Counted from the stretch's first letter, positions 40,437-52,322 are shown. The stretch is 64,000 nt of DNA from Faecalibacterium sp. (GCA_029264955.1 JARHYC010000020.1:124001-188000); one strand, 5' to 3'. Made by a program: numbers and translations. The notes: a model not told the origin generated them from the letters alone.

Positions 40437-40958
40437 TTAGAGTTTCTGAATGGGTTTGCCTGTCTTTTCCTCAATAAAGGTGCGGAACTCGTCCAGTGTA
40501 CCGCCGGTCATGCTGGCTTTTGTATAGATCTGGCCATGGTTCTTGGAATAAAGAAACACAAAGTAGTTGCCGGTTTCTGCAACCAGTAAGACATTCTCGT
40601 AATTCCACTCGGTAGTTCCTACTTCGCATACTGTTGTAAAGTTGTTTTCACCAAAGACCGCCGTATTCTTCTCTGTACCGGGCATCAAACGTTTGCGGGC
40701 GATAGATCCGTTGAGCCGATCCTCAAACCACAGGGTTGCAGTCAATACCACAGCAACCGCCAAGTTCAGGAATGTAATCGTGTTCCAAACAAAGATTTTA
40801 TCCCCAAACGGGACAACCGCAATCAATGTCAGCACAATGATCACAACCGCAAAGATATGCGAAATGCGGCTGTGTTTTTTCCGAAGCGTCTTGCGCATTG
40901 CGTATGCCAGCGCAGTCATGGCTTTTGTATCATATTCACTTTGAAACGTAAATTCCAT
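40437..40958 (-). CDS. YcxB family protein
   Basis: 173 residues with two transmembrane helices (about 34-52 and 57-78) followed by a C-terminal domain containing the WNYENVLLVAETGNYFVFLYSK stretch typical of YcxB-like proteins. Function unknown. It lies 15 bp downstream of the VTC-domain gene in the same direction and is likely cotranscribed. Confidence 0.75.
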   Translation of the reverse strand: MEFTFQSEYDTKAMTALAYAMRKTLRKKHSRISHIFAVVIIVLTLIAVVPFGDKIFVWNTITFLNLAVAVVLTATLWFEDRLNGSIARKRLMPGTEKNTAVFGENNFTTVCEVGTTEWNYENVLLVAETGNYFVFLYSKNHGQIYTKASMTGGTLDEFRTFIEEKTGKPIQKL

Positions 40959-40973
40959 ACGGTACCCCCTTTT

Positions 40974-41666
40974 TTAAATTGACAGCTTGTCTCGATACAA
41001 TTGTTGAATTCCTTGGCAGTATTTACTGTGTTGACCCAACTCCACGCCGATTTTTTCTAGATTTTTCGTCAGCCAAGCCGGGGGAGCCGTCCGATATTTT
41101 ACTTCCAGCACAATCGGGCTGTCCGGGTCCGGTGTAAGTGTTTGTCCCGGATGCCAAAAGGCTTCCGGCGCACCATAAGCAATGTCCCAATCCAAGGTCA
41201 GACGGAAATCATCTTCCGGTAGATAAAACACATCCCGCCAGTAATTTACTGTCAGCGCGGGGCGGTAATCATCCCGCTGCAAAATCTTTGCCAGCCGAGG
41301 ACCGTAGGGGACTGTTTGTTCCAGATGAGTATAGTTGCCCGCTGCCACTTCATGTGCCTGCTCTGGGGTGAGCAGACTATCACGCTTGCCGGAAAGACCG
41401 TTCTTTTTATACTTTTCCTCCAGCCGATAAAAGGCTTCGTCGGTGTCGTAGGTGCGCAGACGCATTTTGTGACGTGCCAACTCGCCGTGCATGGCAGCAT
41501 GATAGTCCTTACCGCTCCATGTATCGAAGTACAGGCTTCTAACCAGGTAAATACCATCTGTGGTGTGTGGATCGCACAGCAAGGTACGCCGCCCCATCTC
41601 CCGCAGTTGGCGGTATTGCTCCGGCGTGACCGGGTATTTTTCTTCATGGCGCAGCATCCGACTCAT
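40974..41666 (-). CDS. Polyphosphate polymerase (VTC) domain protein
   Basis: 230 residues that fit the triphosphate-tunnel VTC domain: RHEEKYPVTPEQYRQL near the start, RSLYFDT, MRLRTY, FYRLEEKYKKNGLSGKR, then WDIAYG and VLEVKYR toward the end. The acidic and basic residues of these blocks line the tunnel in the yeast VTC4 polymerase. In Firmicutes such proteins often neighbour CotH kinases or DUF4956 membrane proteins, which are absent here; the neighbour is YcxB-like. Whether it makes polyphosphate is not certain. Confidence 0.85.
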   Translation of the reverse strand: MSRMLRHEEKYPVTPEQYRQLREMGRRTLLCDPHTTDGIYLVRSLYFDTWSGKDYHAAMHGELARHKMRLRTYDTDEAFYRLEEKYKKNGLSGKRDSLLTPEQAHEVAAGNYTHLEQTVPYGPRLAKILQRDDYRPALTVNYWRDVFYLPEDDFRLTLDWDIAYGAPEAFWHPGQTLTPDPDSPIVLEVKYRTAPPAWLTKNLEKIGVELGQHSKYCQGIQQLYRDKLSI

Positions 41667-41839
41667 GCAGCATCCCTCTTTTCTTTCTATGCAGTTTAGT
41701 ATAACATGGGAATCATTTTCTTTTCACCATAAACACGTTATTTTTCACAGAATCTCCGTAGATTATGCGCATTGCGTAAAATTTTGTCTCATAACTTTTT
41801 TATATTGTCCAGACAGCCGGATGCACATTCCTGCAACGA

Positions 41840-42398
41840 GGCTGCATCGTGCTGGATAGTCGCAAATCCATTTGCATCGCATATCTTTCCCCTGAAATCA
41901 CTGCCCGCACCATGGCGGTTACCGTACCCAGAAAAACTTTTGATCCGGCTGGTTTGCAATCCTCCAACATCCCATTTGGCACTGTGGCACACCGCCTGAC
42001 CTATGATGAAGATGTTCAACGGGATGACTGTTTTCACAGCAACTGCTTTGCTCGGTAGCTACCATGGCAGCTTACACCGACGAAAGTGCCGACTGGCTGG
42101 ACCAGCTGCTGGTATATCTGTCCGGCAACATGGCTTTTGTGCGGAACTTTTTCGCGAAACATCTGCCGAAACGGATTCCCAACACGCCCGAAGGCACCTA
42201 TCTGAACTGGATCGATGCCCACGCACTGGGCATGGACCCCTGAAGCGTTTCATTTTCAACGAAGCTGGCGTAGCTTTCTCCATGGGCACCGAATTTAGCG
42301 CAGAGGGCGAAGGCTTTTTGCGCATGAACACCGCCTGCCTACGCTCTGTGCTGGAGCGTGCTTTGACCCAGATCAAACACGCCGTACACAATCGCTGA
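41840..42398 (+). pseudogene. Decayed MalY/PatB-type aminotransferase (cystathionine beta-lyase)
   Basis: Three fragments in different frames align in order to the C-terminal half of MalY/PatB. First, an AYLSPEITARTMAVTVPRKTF segment followed by DPAGLQSSNI, covering the PLP-lysine region (about 41845-41970). After a deletion, AAYTDESADWLDQLLVYLSG and onward to TPEGTYLNWIDAHALGMD (about 42065-42240). After a frameshift at the TGA at 42241, LKRFIFNEAGVAFSMGTEFS to the natural stop at 42398. The N-terminal half is missing. It is followed by a normal terminator, which suggests recent loss. Confidence 0.85.
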
Positions 42399-42416
42399 GC
42401 CACGGATAAAACAATA

Positions 42417-42463
42417 AACAGCCACGCACAAGTACCCGTTGGCAACTGTGCGTGGCTGTTTTT
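42417..42463. terminator. Terminator between the pseudogene and gyrA
   Basis: A 14-bp stem (42417-42430 with 42447-42460) followed by T on the plus strand and A-rich on the other side; also placed to end gyrA. Confidence 0.8.
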
Positions 42464-42496
42464 ATTTGCTGAAATCCAACTGTTTTGACGTACTAC

Positions 42497-45061
42497 TTAG
42501 TCCTCAGCAGGAGTTTCGCTGTTGGTTTCTGCTGCTTCTTCTGCGTTCAGTGCAGCCAGCTCTTCCTCGGACAGATCCGGCTCTGCATCGTCCGCTTCCG
42601 GCTTGGACACTTCTGCGTCCTCCACAGGTGCCGTGCGTGCCAGCACAGCGACCTTATCGCCGTCATCCACACGCATCACGCGGACACCGCTGCCGTAACG
42701 GCTCTGTACCGGAATATCCGCTGCGTGCATACGAATCAGGATGCCTTCCTGGCTGATGAGGATAATATCATCCGTTTCATCCAGAACCTTAACGCCGGCA
42801 ACCATGTCACGTTCCTTATCGTAGTTGCGGACACCCTTACCACCACGGCCGGTGATACGGTAATCCTCAATACGGCTGCGGCGACCCTTACCGCCTTCGG
42901 TAACGGTAAAGATGGTTGCATCCGGGCGGCAGATGGATACGCCGATGACTTCATCGCCTTCGGCCAGCTTGATGGCACGCACACCGTGACCGTTACGGCC
43001 CATAGCGCGTGCATCGCTTTCCTTAAAGCGGATTGCCTGACCAAAGCGAGTGCAGACAATCAGGTAATCTTCGCCGGTAGTCAGGCGGGTCCATGCCAGC
43101 TGATCGCCTTCATTCAGTGCAATCGCGTTCAGGCCGGACTTACGGATGTTGGCGTACTGGCTCAGCGGCGTACGCTTGATCAGACCCTTACGGGTGACCA
43201 TTGTCACAAAGCCTTCCTTCTCCTCATCCTTGGTGCAGATCATGTTAGTGACCTTTTCGCCCTCCTGCATCTGCAGCAGGTTCACGATATTCATGCCCTT
43301 GCTGGTACGGCTGCCCTCCGTAATCTGATAGCCCTTCAAGCGGAAGATACGCCCCAGATTTGTCACAAACAGGATATAGTCATGGGTCGAACCCACATTC
43401 AGTTCTTCCACGAAATCTTCTTCCTTATGGGTCAAACCCGCTACACCACGACCGCCGCGATGCTGTGCCTGATAGGTTGCTTCGGGGGTACGCTTGATGT
43501 AGCCTGCATGGGTCAGGGTGTAGACACACTGCTCCTCAGGAATCAGGTCCTCGATATCTACTTCGCCGGAAACCGCCATGATTTCGGTGCGGCGATCGTC
43601 ACCGAAACGACGCTTCATCTCCAGCAGTTCTTCCTTGACGATTTCCATGATGCGGCTCTCGTGTGCCAGGGTATCCTTCCAGTCTGCGATCTTTTCACGC
43701 AGCTCAGACAGCTCGTTCTCGATCTTCAGGATTTCCAGACCCGCCAGACGACCCAACTGCAGCTTTACGATTGCATCTGCCTGCGGGTCATCAAAGCCGA
43801 ATTTCTCAATGATAGCAGCCTTTGCCTCGCTCATACCGCCCTTGCAGGAACGGATAGTAGCAATCAGCTCGTCCACAATGTCGGTAGCCTTCTTCAAGCC
43901 TTCCAGAATGTGGGCACGATCTTCTGCTTTCTTCAGGTCATATTCGGTACGACGGCGCACGATCTCGCCCTGGAACTCCACATACTTCTGGAGCATCTGC
44001 TTCAGGGTCATGACCTTGGGAGTCTTTTTATCCAGCGCAATCATAATGACGCCAACGGTGTCCTGCAACTGGGTGTAACGGTACAGCTGGTTCAGAACGA
44101 CTTGTGCATTCGCATCCTTCTTGACCTCGATGACGATACGCATACCCTTGCGGTTTGTTTCGTCGTTCAGGTCACTGATGCCCTCGATACGCTTTTCCTT
44201 GACCAGGTCAGCGATATGCTCAATCAAGCGAGCCTTGTTGACCATGTAAGGAATCTCGGTAATGATGATCTGTGAGCGACCGTTCTTTTTCTCCTCGATA
44301 GTAGCACGACCCCGCAGGGTGATCTTGCCACGACCGGTAGCGTATGCTGCACGGATACCGCTGCGGCCCATGATGATGCCGGCAGTGGGGAAGTCCGGTC
44401 CCTTGATGTGCTCCATCAAACCAGGCAGGTCGATTTCCGGGTTGTCGATCAATGCCACACAACCGTCCACGACCTCGCACAGGTTGTGGGGCGGGATGTT
44501 GGTTGCCATACCGACAGCGATACCCTGACTGCCGTTGCACAGCAGGTTGGGGAAACGGCAGGGCAGAACGCTGGGTTCCTTCTTGGTTTCGTCAAAGTTG
44601 GGGTCCCAGTCGATGGTGTCCTTTTCGATGTCGGTCAGCATTTCGACCGCCATCTTGCTCATACGCGCTTCGGTGTATCGATAAGCAGCGGCCGGGTCAC
44701 CGTCCACGCTACCGAAGTTACCTTGACCGTCAACCAGCGGGTAACGCAGGCTGAAGTCCTGTGCCAGACGAACCATTGCATCATAAACCGAAGCGTCACC
44801 GTGGGGGTGATAAGAACCCAGCACCGCACCAACCGTATCGGCGGACTTGCGATAAGGGTGGCTGGGATCGTTGCCACGCTCATGCATGGTGTACAGAATA
44901 CGGCGGTGTACCGGCTTCAGGCCGTCGCGCACATCGGGCAATGCGCGGGCCACAATAACAGACATCGAGTAATCCAGGAATGCAGCCTCGATTTCCTGCT
45001 TAACGTCACGGACGATTTTTTTCGTGCCCGTGCCAGGGATCATAACAACATTTTCTTCCAT
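42497..45061 (-). CDS. gyrA: DNA gyrase subunit A
   Basis: 854 residues. The winged-helix breakage-reunion domain contains the catalytic Tyr in [11 protein letters not shown], followed by tower and coiled-coil domains and six beta-pinwheel repeats with the GyrA box QRGGRGV-like motif (residues about 520-530, [12 protein letters not shown]). The last 40 residues are an acidic tail. The quinolone-resistance-determining helix reads [10 protein letters not shown], so the position equal to E. coli Ser83 is Ala90 while the acidic Asp is kept. It is 22 bp downstream of gyrB in the origin operon. Confidence 0.97.
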   Translation of the reverse strand: MEENVVMIPGTGTKKIVRDVKQEIEAAFLDYSMSVIVARALPDVRDGLKPVHRRILYTMHERGNDPSHPYRKSADTVGAVLGSYHPHGDASVYDAMVRLAQDFSLRYPLVDGQGNFGSVDGDPAAAYRYTEARMSKMAVEMLTDIEKDTIDWDPNFDETKKEPSVLPCRFPNLLCNGSQGIAVGMATNIPPHNLCEVVDGCVALIDNPEIDLPGLMEHIKGPDFPTAGIIMGRSGIRAAYATGRGKITLRGRATIEEKKNGRSQIIITEIPYMVNKARLIEHIADLVKEKRIEGISDLNDETNRKGMRIVIEVKKDANAQVVLNQLYRYTQLQDTVGVIMIALDKKTPKVMTLKQMLQKYVEFQGEIVRRRTEYDLKKAEDRAHILEGLKKATDIVDELIATIRSCKGGMSEAKAAIIEKFGFDDPQADAIVKLQLGRLAGLEILKIENELSELREKIADWKDTLAHESRIMEIVKEELLEMKRRFGDDRRTEIMAVSGEVDIEDLIPEEQCVYTLTHAGYIKRTPEATYQAQHRGGRGVAGLTHKEEDFVEELNVGSTHDYILFVTNLGRIFRLKGYQITEGSRTSKGMNIVNLLQMQEGEKVTNMICTKDEEKEGFVTMVTRKGLIKRTPLSQYANIRKSGLNAIALNEGDQLAWTRLTTGEDYLIVCTRFGQAIRFKESDARAMGRNGHGVRAIKLAEGDEVIGVSICRPDATIFTVTEGGKGRRSRIEDYRITGRGGKGVRNYDKERDMVAGVKVLDETDDIILISQEGILIRMHAADIPVQSRYGSGVRVMRVDDGDKVAVLARTAPVEDAEVSKPEADDAEPDLSEEELAALNAEEAAETNSETPAED

Positions 45062-45083
45062 TCTCTGCTCCTTGCTTCACGCA

Positions 45084-47113
<2,030 letters not shown>

Positions 47114-47178
47114 AGCGGGAAAATGAATCCTTGTAGTTACTTATCAGTTACTTGATTATATCTTGCAATTCTCCGCTG

Positions 47179-47427
47179 TCAAACGGTGATGCGCCGCTCC
47201 ATCGCAGCAGGAGAAAGGTCGGACAAATAAACGGTATCCACCATTATGCCGGTGGTCAACACATAGCTTTTCGGGATGTCATCAGAAAGGGCAACCACTG
47301 CACCTTCTTTTTGCGAGCGGTTCAAAAATTCCTGCCCCCGCTTGGAAATCGTGGTTGTTTCCATATCAAACACGCCTACCACATCCCTGGTATTGATGAC
47401 ATAATCCTGCCCCAAATGCAAATACAT
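47179..47427 (-). CDS. remB: RemB/YaaB, extracellular matrix regulator family (DUF370)
   Basis: 82 residues of the DUF370 family: MYLHLGQDYVINTRDVVGVFDMETTTISK followed by a VVALSDDIPKSYVLTTG segment. In Bacillus, yaaB (remB) has the same place between recF and gyrB. The related RemA activates biofilm matrix genes; the role of the RemB paralogue is less defined. It is in the dnaA-gyrA operon. Confidence 0.92.
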   Translation of the reverse strand: MYLHLGQDYVINTRDVVGVFDMETTTISKRGQEFLNRSQKEGAVVALSDDIPKSYVLTTGIMVDTVYLSDLSPAAMERRITV

Positions 47428-47470
47428 GATAGGCCCCTTTCTTTTCTATTATAGCTTTATCATCCAAAGC

Positions 47471-48565
47471 TCAATCTCTTACTTTTGTCAGTACGCCGCC
47501 ATCCATACGGTAAATCACGCCATCGGTCTTTAAGAAATCTGCGTCATCGCAGCTGGTCACAAAGGTCTGCTTTTCCTCCATACGGGTAAGCAGATATGCC
47601 TTACGACTTTCATCCAGCTCACTCAGAACATCATCCAGCAGCATGACCGGCCATTGCCCAGTGATTTCTTTTACACAGGCCGCTTCTGCCAGTTTCAAAC
47701 TCAGCACCGCACTGCGCTGCTGACCTTGGCTGGCGTAAACTTTTGCGCTGTGCCCATCCAGCGAGATTGCAAAATCTTCCCGGTGGGGACCATACAAACT
47801 CATACCAGCCCGGATCTCCTCGCCTCGGTGCTGATGCAACGTATCCAGTAACTTGCCTGGCTCAAACATCGGCTCATAAGCAAGCGACAGGGTTTCTGCC
47901 CCATGGGAAAGCCGCGCATAATTTTCTACGGCAAAGGGACTCAGTAACTCCAAATAGGCGAGGCGTCTGCGCTGGATTTCCTCGCCCCGCGCTGCAATTT
48001 CGCAGTTCAAAGCTTCCAGAATGTCCGCAGCACCAGTAGTGATTTCATATTTTTTTAAGAGAGCGTTTTTCTGGGTCATTGCTCGGGTATAGCGGCGATA
48101 TACCGCCAAGTAACCGGGATACATCTGACACAACGCGGCATCCAAAAATTTTCGTCGTCCGTCGGGGCTGCCTTTTACCAGGCTCAAATGTCCCGGGTCA
48201 AACACGACAGCAGGAAAACTGCCGGCAATACTGGCCGCACGACCTCGATCCACATCGTTCACTTTTGCGCGGCGACCGGGCTTTTCACTGCCCGGTGGAC
48301 CAACTGTAATACGCACATTACTTTCAACGCCATCATCCCGCTGAGTGACAGCATCCAAAGCAGCAAAAGGTGCGTCTCGTTTTATGAGTTCTGTATCTTT
48401 TCCGCCGCGAAAACTCTTGCCGCCCGTCAAAAGCCAGACCGCCTCCAACAGGTTAGTTTTGCCTTGTCCGTTGTTACCACAGATAACGGTAAGCTCCCGG
48501 CCGGGTATCAAAGTCGCCTGTTCGATGTTGCGATACTGTACTGCTCTCAAAGACAAAAGCCGCAT
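47471..48565 (-). CDS. recF: DNA replication and repair protein RecF
   Basis: 364 residues of an SMC-like ATPase: Walker A CGNNGQGKTNLLEAV, signature region ASQGQQRSAVLSLKLAEA, Walker B VMLLDDVLSELD. RecF loads RecA at single-strand gaps together with RecO and RecR. It starts 3 bp after the rlbA stop codon, so the two are coupled. Confidence 0.96.
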   Translation of the reverse strand: MRLLSLRAVQYRNIEQATLIPGRELTVICGNNGQGKTNLLEAVWLLTGGKSFRGGKDTELIKRDAPFAALDAVTQRDDGVESNVRITVGPPGSEKPGRRAKVNDVDRGRAASIAGSFPAVVFDPGHLSLVKGSPDGRRKFLDAALCQMYPGYLAVYRRYTRAMTQKNALLKKYEITTGAADILEALNCEIAARGEEIQRRRLAYLELLSPFAVENYARLSHGAETLSLAYEPMFEPGKLLDTLHQHRGEEIRAGMSLYGPHREDFAISLDGHSAKVYASQGQQRSAVLSLKLAEAACVKEITGQWPVMLLDDVLSELDESRKAYLLTRMEEKQTFVTSCDDADFLKTDGVIYRMDGGVLTKVRD

Positions 48566-48568
48566 CGC

Positions 48569-48784
48569 TTACTGCCCCGCACGCACAGTGACAGACTGGC
48601 CATCCAATTCAACTACATCGCCGGGTACACACTTTTTACCGCGCATGGTGCAAACTTCACCGTTCAAAGTTACCGCACCAGCCTGAACAGCCTCTTTTGC
48701 TTCACCACCGGTTTCGCAAATGCCTGCAAATTTCAGCAGTGCGTCCAGCTTGATAAAAGGCGTATGGATCTGAATATATTCCAT
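48569..48784 (-). CDS. S4-domain RNA-binding protein (YaaA/RlbA)
   Basis: 71 residues consisting of one S4 RNA-binding domain ([33 protein letters not shown], then PGDVVELDG). The Bacillus yaaA gene is in the same place between dnaN and recF and is linked to 50S ribosome assembly. AAGGAATGAAAAGATC lies before the ATG. Confidence 0.92.
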   Translation of the reverse strand: MEYIQIHTPFIKLDALLKFAGICETGGEAKEAVQAGAVTLNGEVCTMRGKKCVPGDVVELDGQSVTVRAGQ

Positions 48785-48866
48785 GATCTTTTCATTCCTT
48801 TTTGTATAGTGTATTAAGAATCTACAAAATGCAATTTTATAAATTACGTATTTCCGTTATTTTAGA

Positions 48867-49976
48867 TCAATCGTTCTTGAAGCGGACCGGCAGAACCAGA
48901 TAGATGAAATCTTCGCCTTCTACCGGTAAAACCTTAACCGGGCTCAGCGGACCGCTGATCGCAAAGCGAACCTTATCCGTATCAGCATAGCGCAATGCGT
49001 CCAACAGGTAGCGGTTGTTGAAACCGATCTCGACGGTTTCTCCTTCGGTCTTGGCATCGAATTCGTCCACAACACGGCCCAGATTGGTCTGGCAACGCAC
49101 CGTAACATGTCCGTCCTCGAACAACACACGCAACGGATTCTTCAGTCGCTCGGTAATAATCAGAGAAGCGCGCTCGATAGTATCGATGAACTCCTTGCAG
49201 TCCACAATGACCTCGGTGCGGCTGCCAGAAGGAATAACATTTCGATAGTTCAGGAACTCGCCTTCGATCAGGCGGCTCAAGATGGTATAACCATTGGTCT
49301 TGAACACCACATAGCGGCGGTTTGCAAACAGGTAAACGTCCTCGTTTTCATCATCGGGCAACAAACGGTTCACTTCATTCATGGTCTTTGCCGGAATGAT
49401 AATGCGAATTTCTTTGGTTGCCATCACAGGGCGTTCTACAATTGCCAGGCGATAACCGTCCAAAGCAACAACGGTCAATTTATCCGGTTGAATTTCGAAT
49501 AGTTCACCGGTATGTGCAGGTTTTTTGTCATCCTGGCTGACTGCGTATAGGGTATGGCCGATGATTTCTTTCAGCATACCGGCTTTCATAATCAGGGTGT
49601 GTTCTTCTGCTACTGCGGTAGGTAGCTCAGGGAAATCACTAGCAGACATACTTTGAATTTCAAATTCTGCAACGCCACCGCGAATCAGTGTTTTGCCGTT
49701 TTCTGCTACAGCAATGGTAACGTCGCCCGCCGGCATACGGTGAATCATATCGCTGAGTAACTTGGCATTTAGTACGATTTCGCCGGTTTCTCGAACATTG
49801 GCTTCAATGGTTTTCGTGATACCCATTTCCAGATCGTAACCGGTCAGCGTTAATTGAAATCCATTGGCCTGCAAAAGAATGCCTTCCAGCACAGGAATGG
49901 ACGAGCGCGCGGTGACTGCTTTAGACACACCGTCGATTGCATTACTTAGAGTAGATTTATCACAGACAATATTCAC
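48867..49976 (-). CDS. dnaN: DNA polymerase III beta subunit (sliding clamp)
   Basis: 369 residues of the three-domain beta clamp: MNIVCDKSTLSNAIDGVSKAV at the N-terminus, LEMGITKTIEA, and the C-terminal PVKVLPVEGEDFIYLVLPVRF ending. Start is GTG at 49976 with AAAGGAG 8 bp upstream; the 15 extra codons of the longer frame cover the ribosome binding site. It follows dnaA across the 360-bp origin interval. Confidence 0.97.
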   Translation of the reverse strand: MNIVCDKSTLSNAIDGVSKAVTARSSIPVLEGILLQANGFQLTLTGYDLEMGITKTIEANVRETGEIVLNAKLLSDMIHRMPAGDVTIAVAENGKTLIRGGVAEFEIQSMSASDFPELPTAVAEEHTLIMKAGMLKEIIGHTLYAVSQDDKKPAHTGELFEIQPDKLTVVALDGYRLAIVERPVMATKEIRIIIPAKTMNEVNRLLPDDENEDVYLFANRRYVVFKTNGYTILSRLIEGEFLNYRNVIPSGSRTEVIVDCKEFIDTIERASLIITERLKNPLRVLFEDGHVTVRCQTNLGRVVDEFDAKTEGETVEIGFNNRYLLDALRYADTDKVRFAISGPLSPVKVLPVEGEDFIYLVLPVRFKND

Positions 49977-50338
49977 AATAGGGGCTCCTTTCGTTTGGTA
50001 GAAATGCTGTTGTATGAACAAGCGCCTATTTGAAAGCGCAGCGGAATAAAACTTACTTGTTGCAGTATTAGTAGTAGGGGGTGGGGAAACTGTGGAAAAC
50101 TAAAAAAAATGGCAATCGCTTGCGGAGAAAGAGCACTTTTCCCTTTGGGGATTTTCACAGGAACAAGTTGTTGAAAGTTACTTGTATATTTTTCTTTCCA
50201 CAAAAACGGTGGAAAGAATTTTCAACTTGTGGAAAAACTGGGTGAAAAAGTGGAAAACTGTATTTAGGGATGTATCAAAAATACATATGCGCATTTCCTT
50301 GCTGCTGCCGCTTGTGGAAAATAAGGCGTTTCACGTTT
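49977..50338. other. Origin interval (oriC) between dnaA and dnaN
   Basis: An intergenic stretch rich in DnaA-box-like 9-mers: TGTGGAAAA at 50091, 50228 and 50313, AGTGGAAAA at 50249, CTTTCCACA at 50194 and GGTGGAAAG at 50208, plus TTTTCACAG at 50152. Most match TTTTCCACA, one base from the TTATCCACA consensus, and most read in one orientation. AT-rich runs lie beside them (50100-50110, 50180-50200). Confidence 0.85.
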
Positions 50339-51661
50339 TTACGCGCGTATATTGCTAATAATATCGTCTACCGTTTCTTTTAGTCTTTGGTCGTCGCGCA
50401 TTTCCCGTTCAATGGTTTTCAGGGAATAGACAATGGTAGAGTGGTCACGACCACCAAATTCACGACCGATTTCCTCCGTGCTCATGCCGGTGATTTCCCG
50501 GAGGATGTAAATAGCAGCGCGGCGTGCGCCGGAAACTGCCGCATTACGCTTTGCGCTGCGCAGGTCCTCGGCGGAAACATTGAAGGTACGGCTGACCTCA
50601 CTCAAAATCTTATCAATAGTGACGGGAATCGGCTGAGTTTCATTTAAAATATCCTTAATTGCATTCTGCGCGACACTGATCACTGGCTGAATGCCTTCCA
50701 GCATATGATAGGCGTTCAGCTTTTTCACGGCACCCTCCAGCTGGCGGATGTTATTTTTCAGGTGATGTGCAATATATTCAGCCACATCTTCGGGAAGCTC
50801 CAGGTTGAGCAGTTCAGCTTTACGCTTTACGATAGCCACCCGGGTTTCAAAATCAGGGGGCTGTACATCTGCGTTCAGACCCATCTCGAAGCGGGTACGC
50901 AGGCGCTCTTCCAAGCTCTTGATTTCCTTGGCGGGGCGGTCGGAAGCAATAACGATCTGCTTGTGTGCATCGTACAGGGTGTTAAATGTGTGGAAGAATT
51001 CTTCCTGAGTAGATTCCTTGCCGGCGATAAACTGAATATCGTCGATCAGCAGCAGATCGGCTGCACGGTAGCGCAGACGGAATTCTTCGGTGCTGCCGTT
51101 ACGGATGGATGCGATCAGATCGTTGGTGAACTGCTCACAGGTGGTGTAAATGATCATATAGTCCGGGTGGGTACGCTTGATTTCGGTCTGAATTGCCGTC
51201 AAAAGGTGGGTTTTGCCCAGTCCGGAACCGCCGTAGATGAACAGCGGGTTATAGGCAAAAGCTGGGTTGGCTGCAACTGCCTGTGCTGCCGCAAATGCAA
51301 AGGAGTTGGAAGAACCCTTGATAAAATTGTCGAAAGTAAATTCATAATTGCCTTGCGGGCTGAGGGGATTGTTGTCATACTGCTGAGACAAAATCACCTC
51401 GTGGGGCGGGGTGGAAGGCACGACTAGACTGATTTCTACATCAAAGCCCAAAACGGATTTGAACGCTTCTTTCAAAAGATCCAGATAGCGGTCGGAAACG
51501 ATCTTGCAGATGAAGTCGTTTCGAACAGAAAGCGTAATGTGGCTGGAATCTTCAAAATTGACCGGCTCAAGTCCGTCGATATACAGGTTGTAGGTGGCTT
51601 CCGCCAGATGTTCTTTGCAGTAGGCCTGGGCGGCCAGCAAAACGTCCTTAAATGAATCCAT
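50339..51661 (-). CDS. dnaA: Chromosomal replication initiator DnaA
   Basis: 440 residues: N-terminal oligomerisation domain, short linker (about 85-105), AAA+ domain with GGSGLGKTHLLTAI, DDIQFIAGK and box VII DVAEYIAHHLKNNIRQLEGA, and the C-terminal DNA-binding domain with the signature GGRDHSTIVYSLKTIE. ATG at 51661 with GAAGGGA upstream is preferred to a longer frame. Two DnaA boxes lie between its promoter (51784-51812) and the start codon, consistent with autoregulation. Confidence 0.97.
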   Translation of the reverse strand: MDSFKDVLLAAQAYCKEHLAEATYNLYIDGLEPVNFEDSSHITLSVRNDFICKIVSDRYLDLLKEAFKSVLGFDVEISLVVPSTPPHEVILSQQYDNNPLSPQGNYEFTFDNFIKGSSNSFAFAAAQAVAANPAFAYNPLFIYGGSGLGKTHLLTAIQTEIKRTHPDYMIIYTTCEQFTNDLIASIRNGSTEEFRLRYRAADLLLIDDIQFIAGKESTQEEFFHTFNTLYDAHKQIVIASDRPAKEIKSLEERLRTRFEMGLNADVQPPDFETRVAIVKRKAELLNLELPEDVAEYIAHHLKNNIRQLEGAVKKLNAYHMLEGIQPVISVAQNAIKDILNETQPIPVTIDKILSEVSRTFNVSAEDLRSAKRNAAVSGARRAAIYILREITGMSTEEIGREFGGRDHSTIVYSLKTIEREMRDDQRLKETVDDIISNIRA

Positions 51662-51743
51662 GGCATTCCCTTCTTCACGTATTTTTAGTGACCAACGGTA
51701 AGCACCCCGCGGTATCGGAAAAAATTTTCGAAAAATAAAATAC

Positions 51744-51911
51744 TTTTCCACGGAGTTTTCCACAGAAAAGTCTATCTTAACGAATTATAGCAAAAATTTG
51801 ATATTCTGTCCATATATATATAAGGTAGAGAAATGGCAGAAATCCGCTCCAAAATGGATGCAAAAGCAGTTCAGCCACAAGATGTAGTGGCTGAAAAATA
51901 AGTTTTCCACA
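51744..51911. other. Second origin-side DnaA-box region, between dnaA and rpmH
   Basis: TTTTCCACG (51744-51752), TTTTCCACA (51756-51764) and TTTTCCACA (51903-51911) flank an AT-rich stretch (about 51785-51830, with a TA-repeat) that could unwind. A perfect 9-bp inverted repeat TTCAGCCAC/GTGGCTGAA lies at about 51873-51898. Together with the dnaA-dnaN interval this forms a bipartite oriC of the Bacillus type. Confidence 0.75.
51784..51812 (-). promoter_or_regulatory. Promoter of dnaA
   Basis: TGGACA (51807-51812) and TATAAT (51784-51789) on the minus strand with a 17-bp spacer. Confidence 0.75.
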
Positions 51912-51974
51912 GCATGGTGCCCATTTGTGAAAAAGTTTTTAGCACAGCAGCGATAAAAAATAGAAAAGAGGGGC

Positions 51975-52004
51975 TTGACAAATTGTCCGCCTATATATTA
52001 TAAT
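51975..52004 (+). promoter_or_regulatory. Promoter of rpmH
   Basis: TTGACA (51975-51980) and TATAAT (51999-52004) with an 18-bp spacer. Confidence 0.85.
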
Positions 52005-52017
52005 TTCACTTTGCAAG

Positions 52018-52082
52018 ACTGTCCCCATTTTTAGGGGCCGGAAAAGCGTATACGCACCCCCGTTCCGGGGACAAGTTTTTAG
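52018..52082 (+). promoter_or_regulatory. Structured leader of rpmH
   Basis: TGTCCCC (about 52020-52026) pairs with GGGGACA (about 52067-52073). Inside, CCGGAA pairs with TTCCGG around a GCGTATACGC palindrome. A run of five T follows the closing stem, so it looks like a terminator or attenuator 10 bp before the AGGAGGAG ribosome binding site. Confidence 0.55.
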
Positions 52083-52093
52083 GAGGAGCGACT

Positions 52094-52228
52094 ATGAAGA
52101 GAACGTTTCAGCCCAAGAAGCGCCAGCGCAGCCGCGTACACGGTTTCCTGAACCGCATGAGCACTAAGAACGGCCGTAAGGTCATCAATGCTCGTCGTGC
52201 TAAGGGCCGCAAGAGCCTGACTGTCTAA
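52094..52228 (+). CDS. rpmH: 50S ribosomal protein L34
   Basis: 44 residues, the full normal length, very basic: [20 protein letters not shown] and onward to [25 protein letters not shown] lies before the ATG. It sits opposite dnaA across the origin, as in nearly all bacteria, and heads the rightward gene set. A terminator follows, so rnpA has its own promoter. Confidence 0.98.
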   Translation: MKRTFQPKKRQRSRVHGFLNRMSTKNGRKVINARRAKGRKSLTV

Positions 52229-52251
52229 TCGACAGGGCATTTGAAAGCGCA

Positions 52252-52303
52252 AAAATAGACCGCCGATGCACCCAAGATGGTGCGGGAGCGGTCTTATTTT
52301 TTT
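52252..52303 (+). terminator. Terminator between rpmH and rnpA
   Basis: A long stem (AATAGACCGC side at 52254-52263 with GCGGTCTTATT side at 52288-52298) with an inner GCACC/GGTGC hairpin, followed by seven T. Confidence 0.75.
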
Positions 52304-52322
52304 GTCGAAATCGAAAAAGGGC

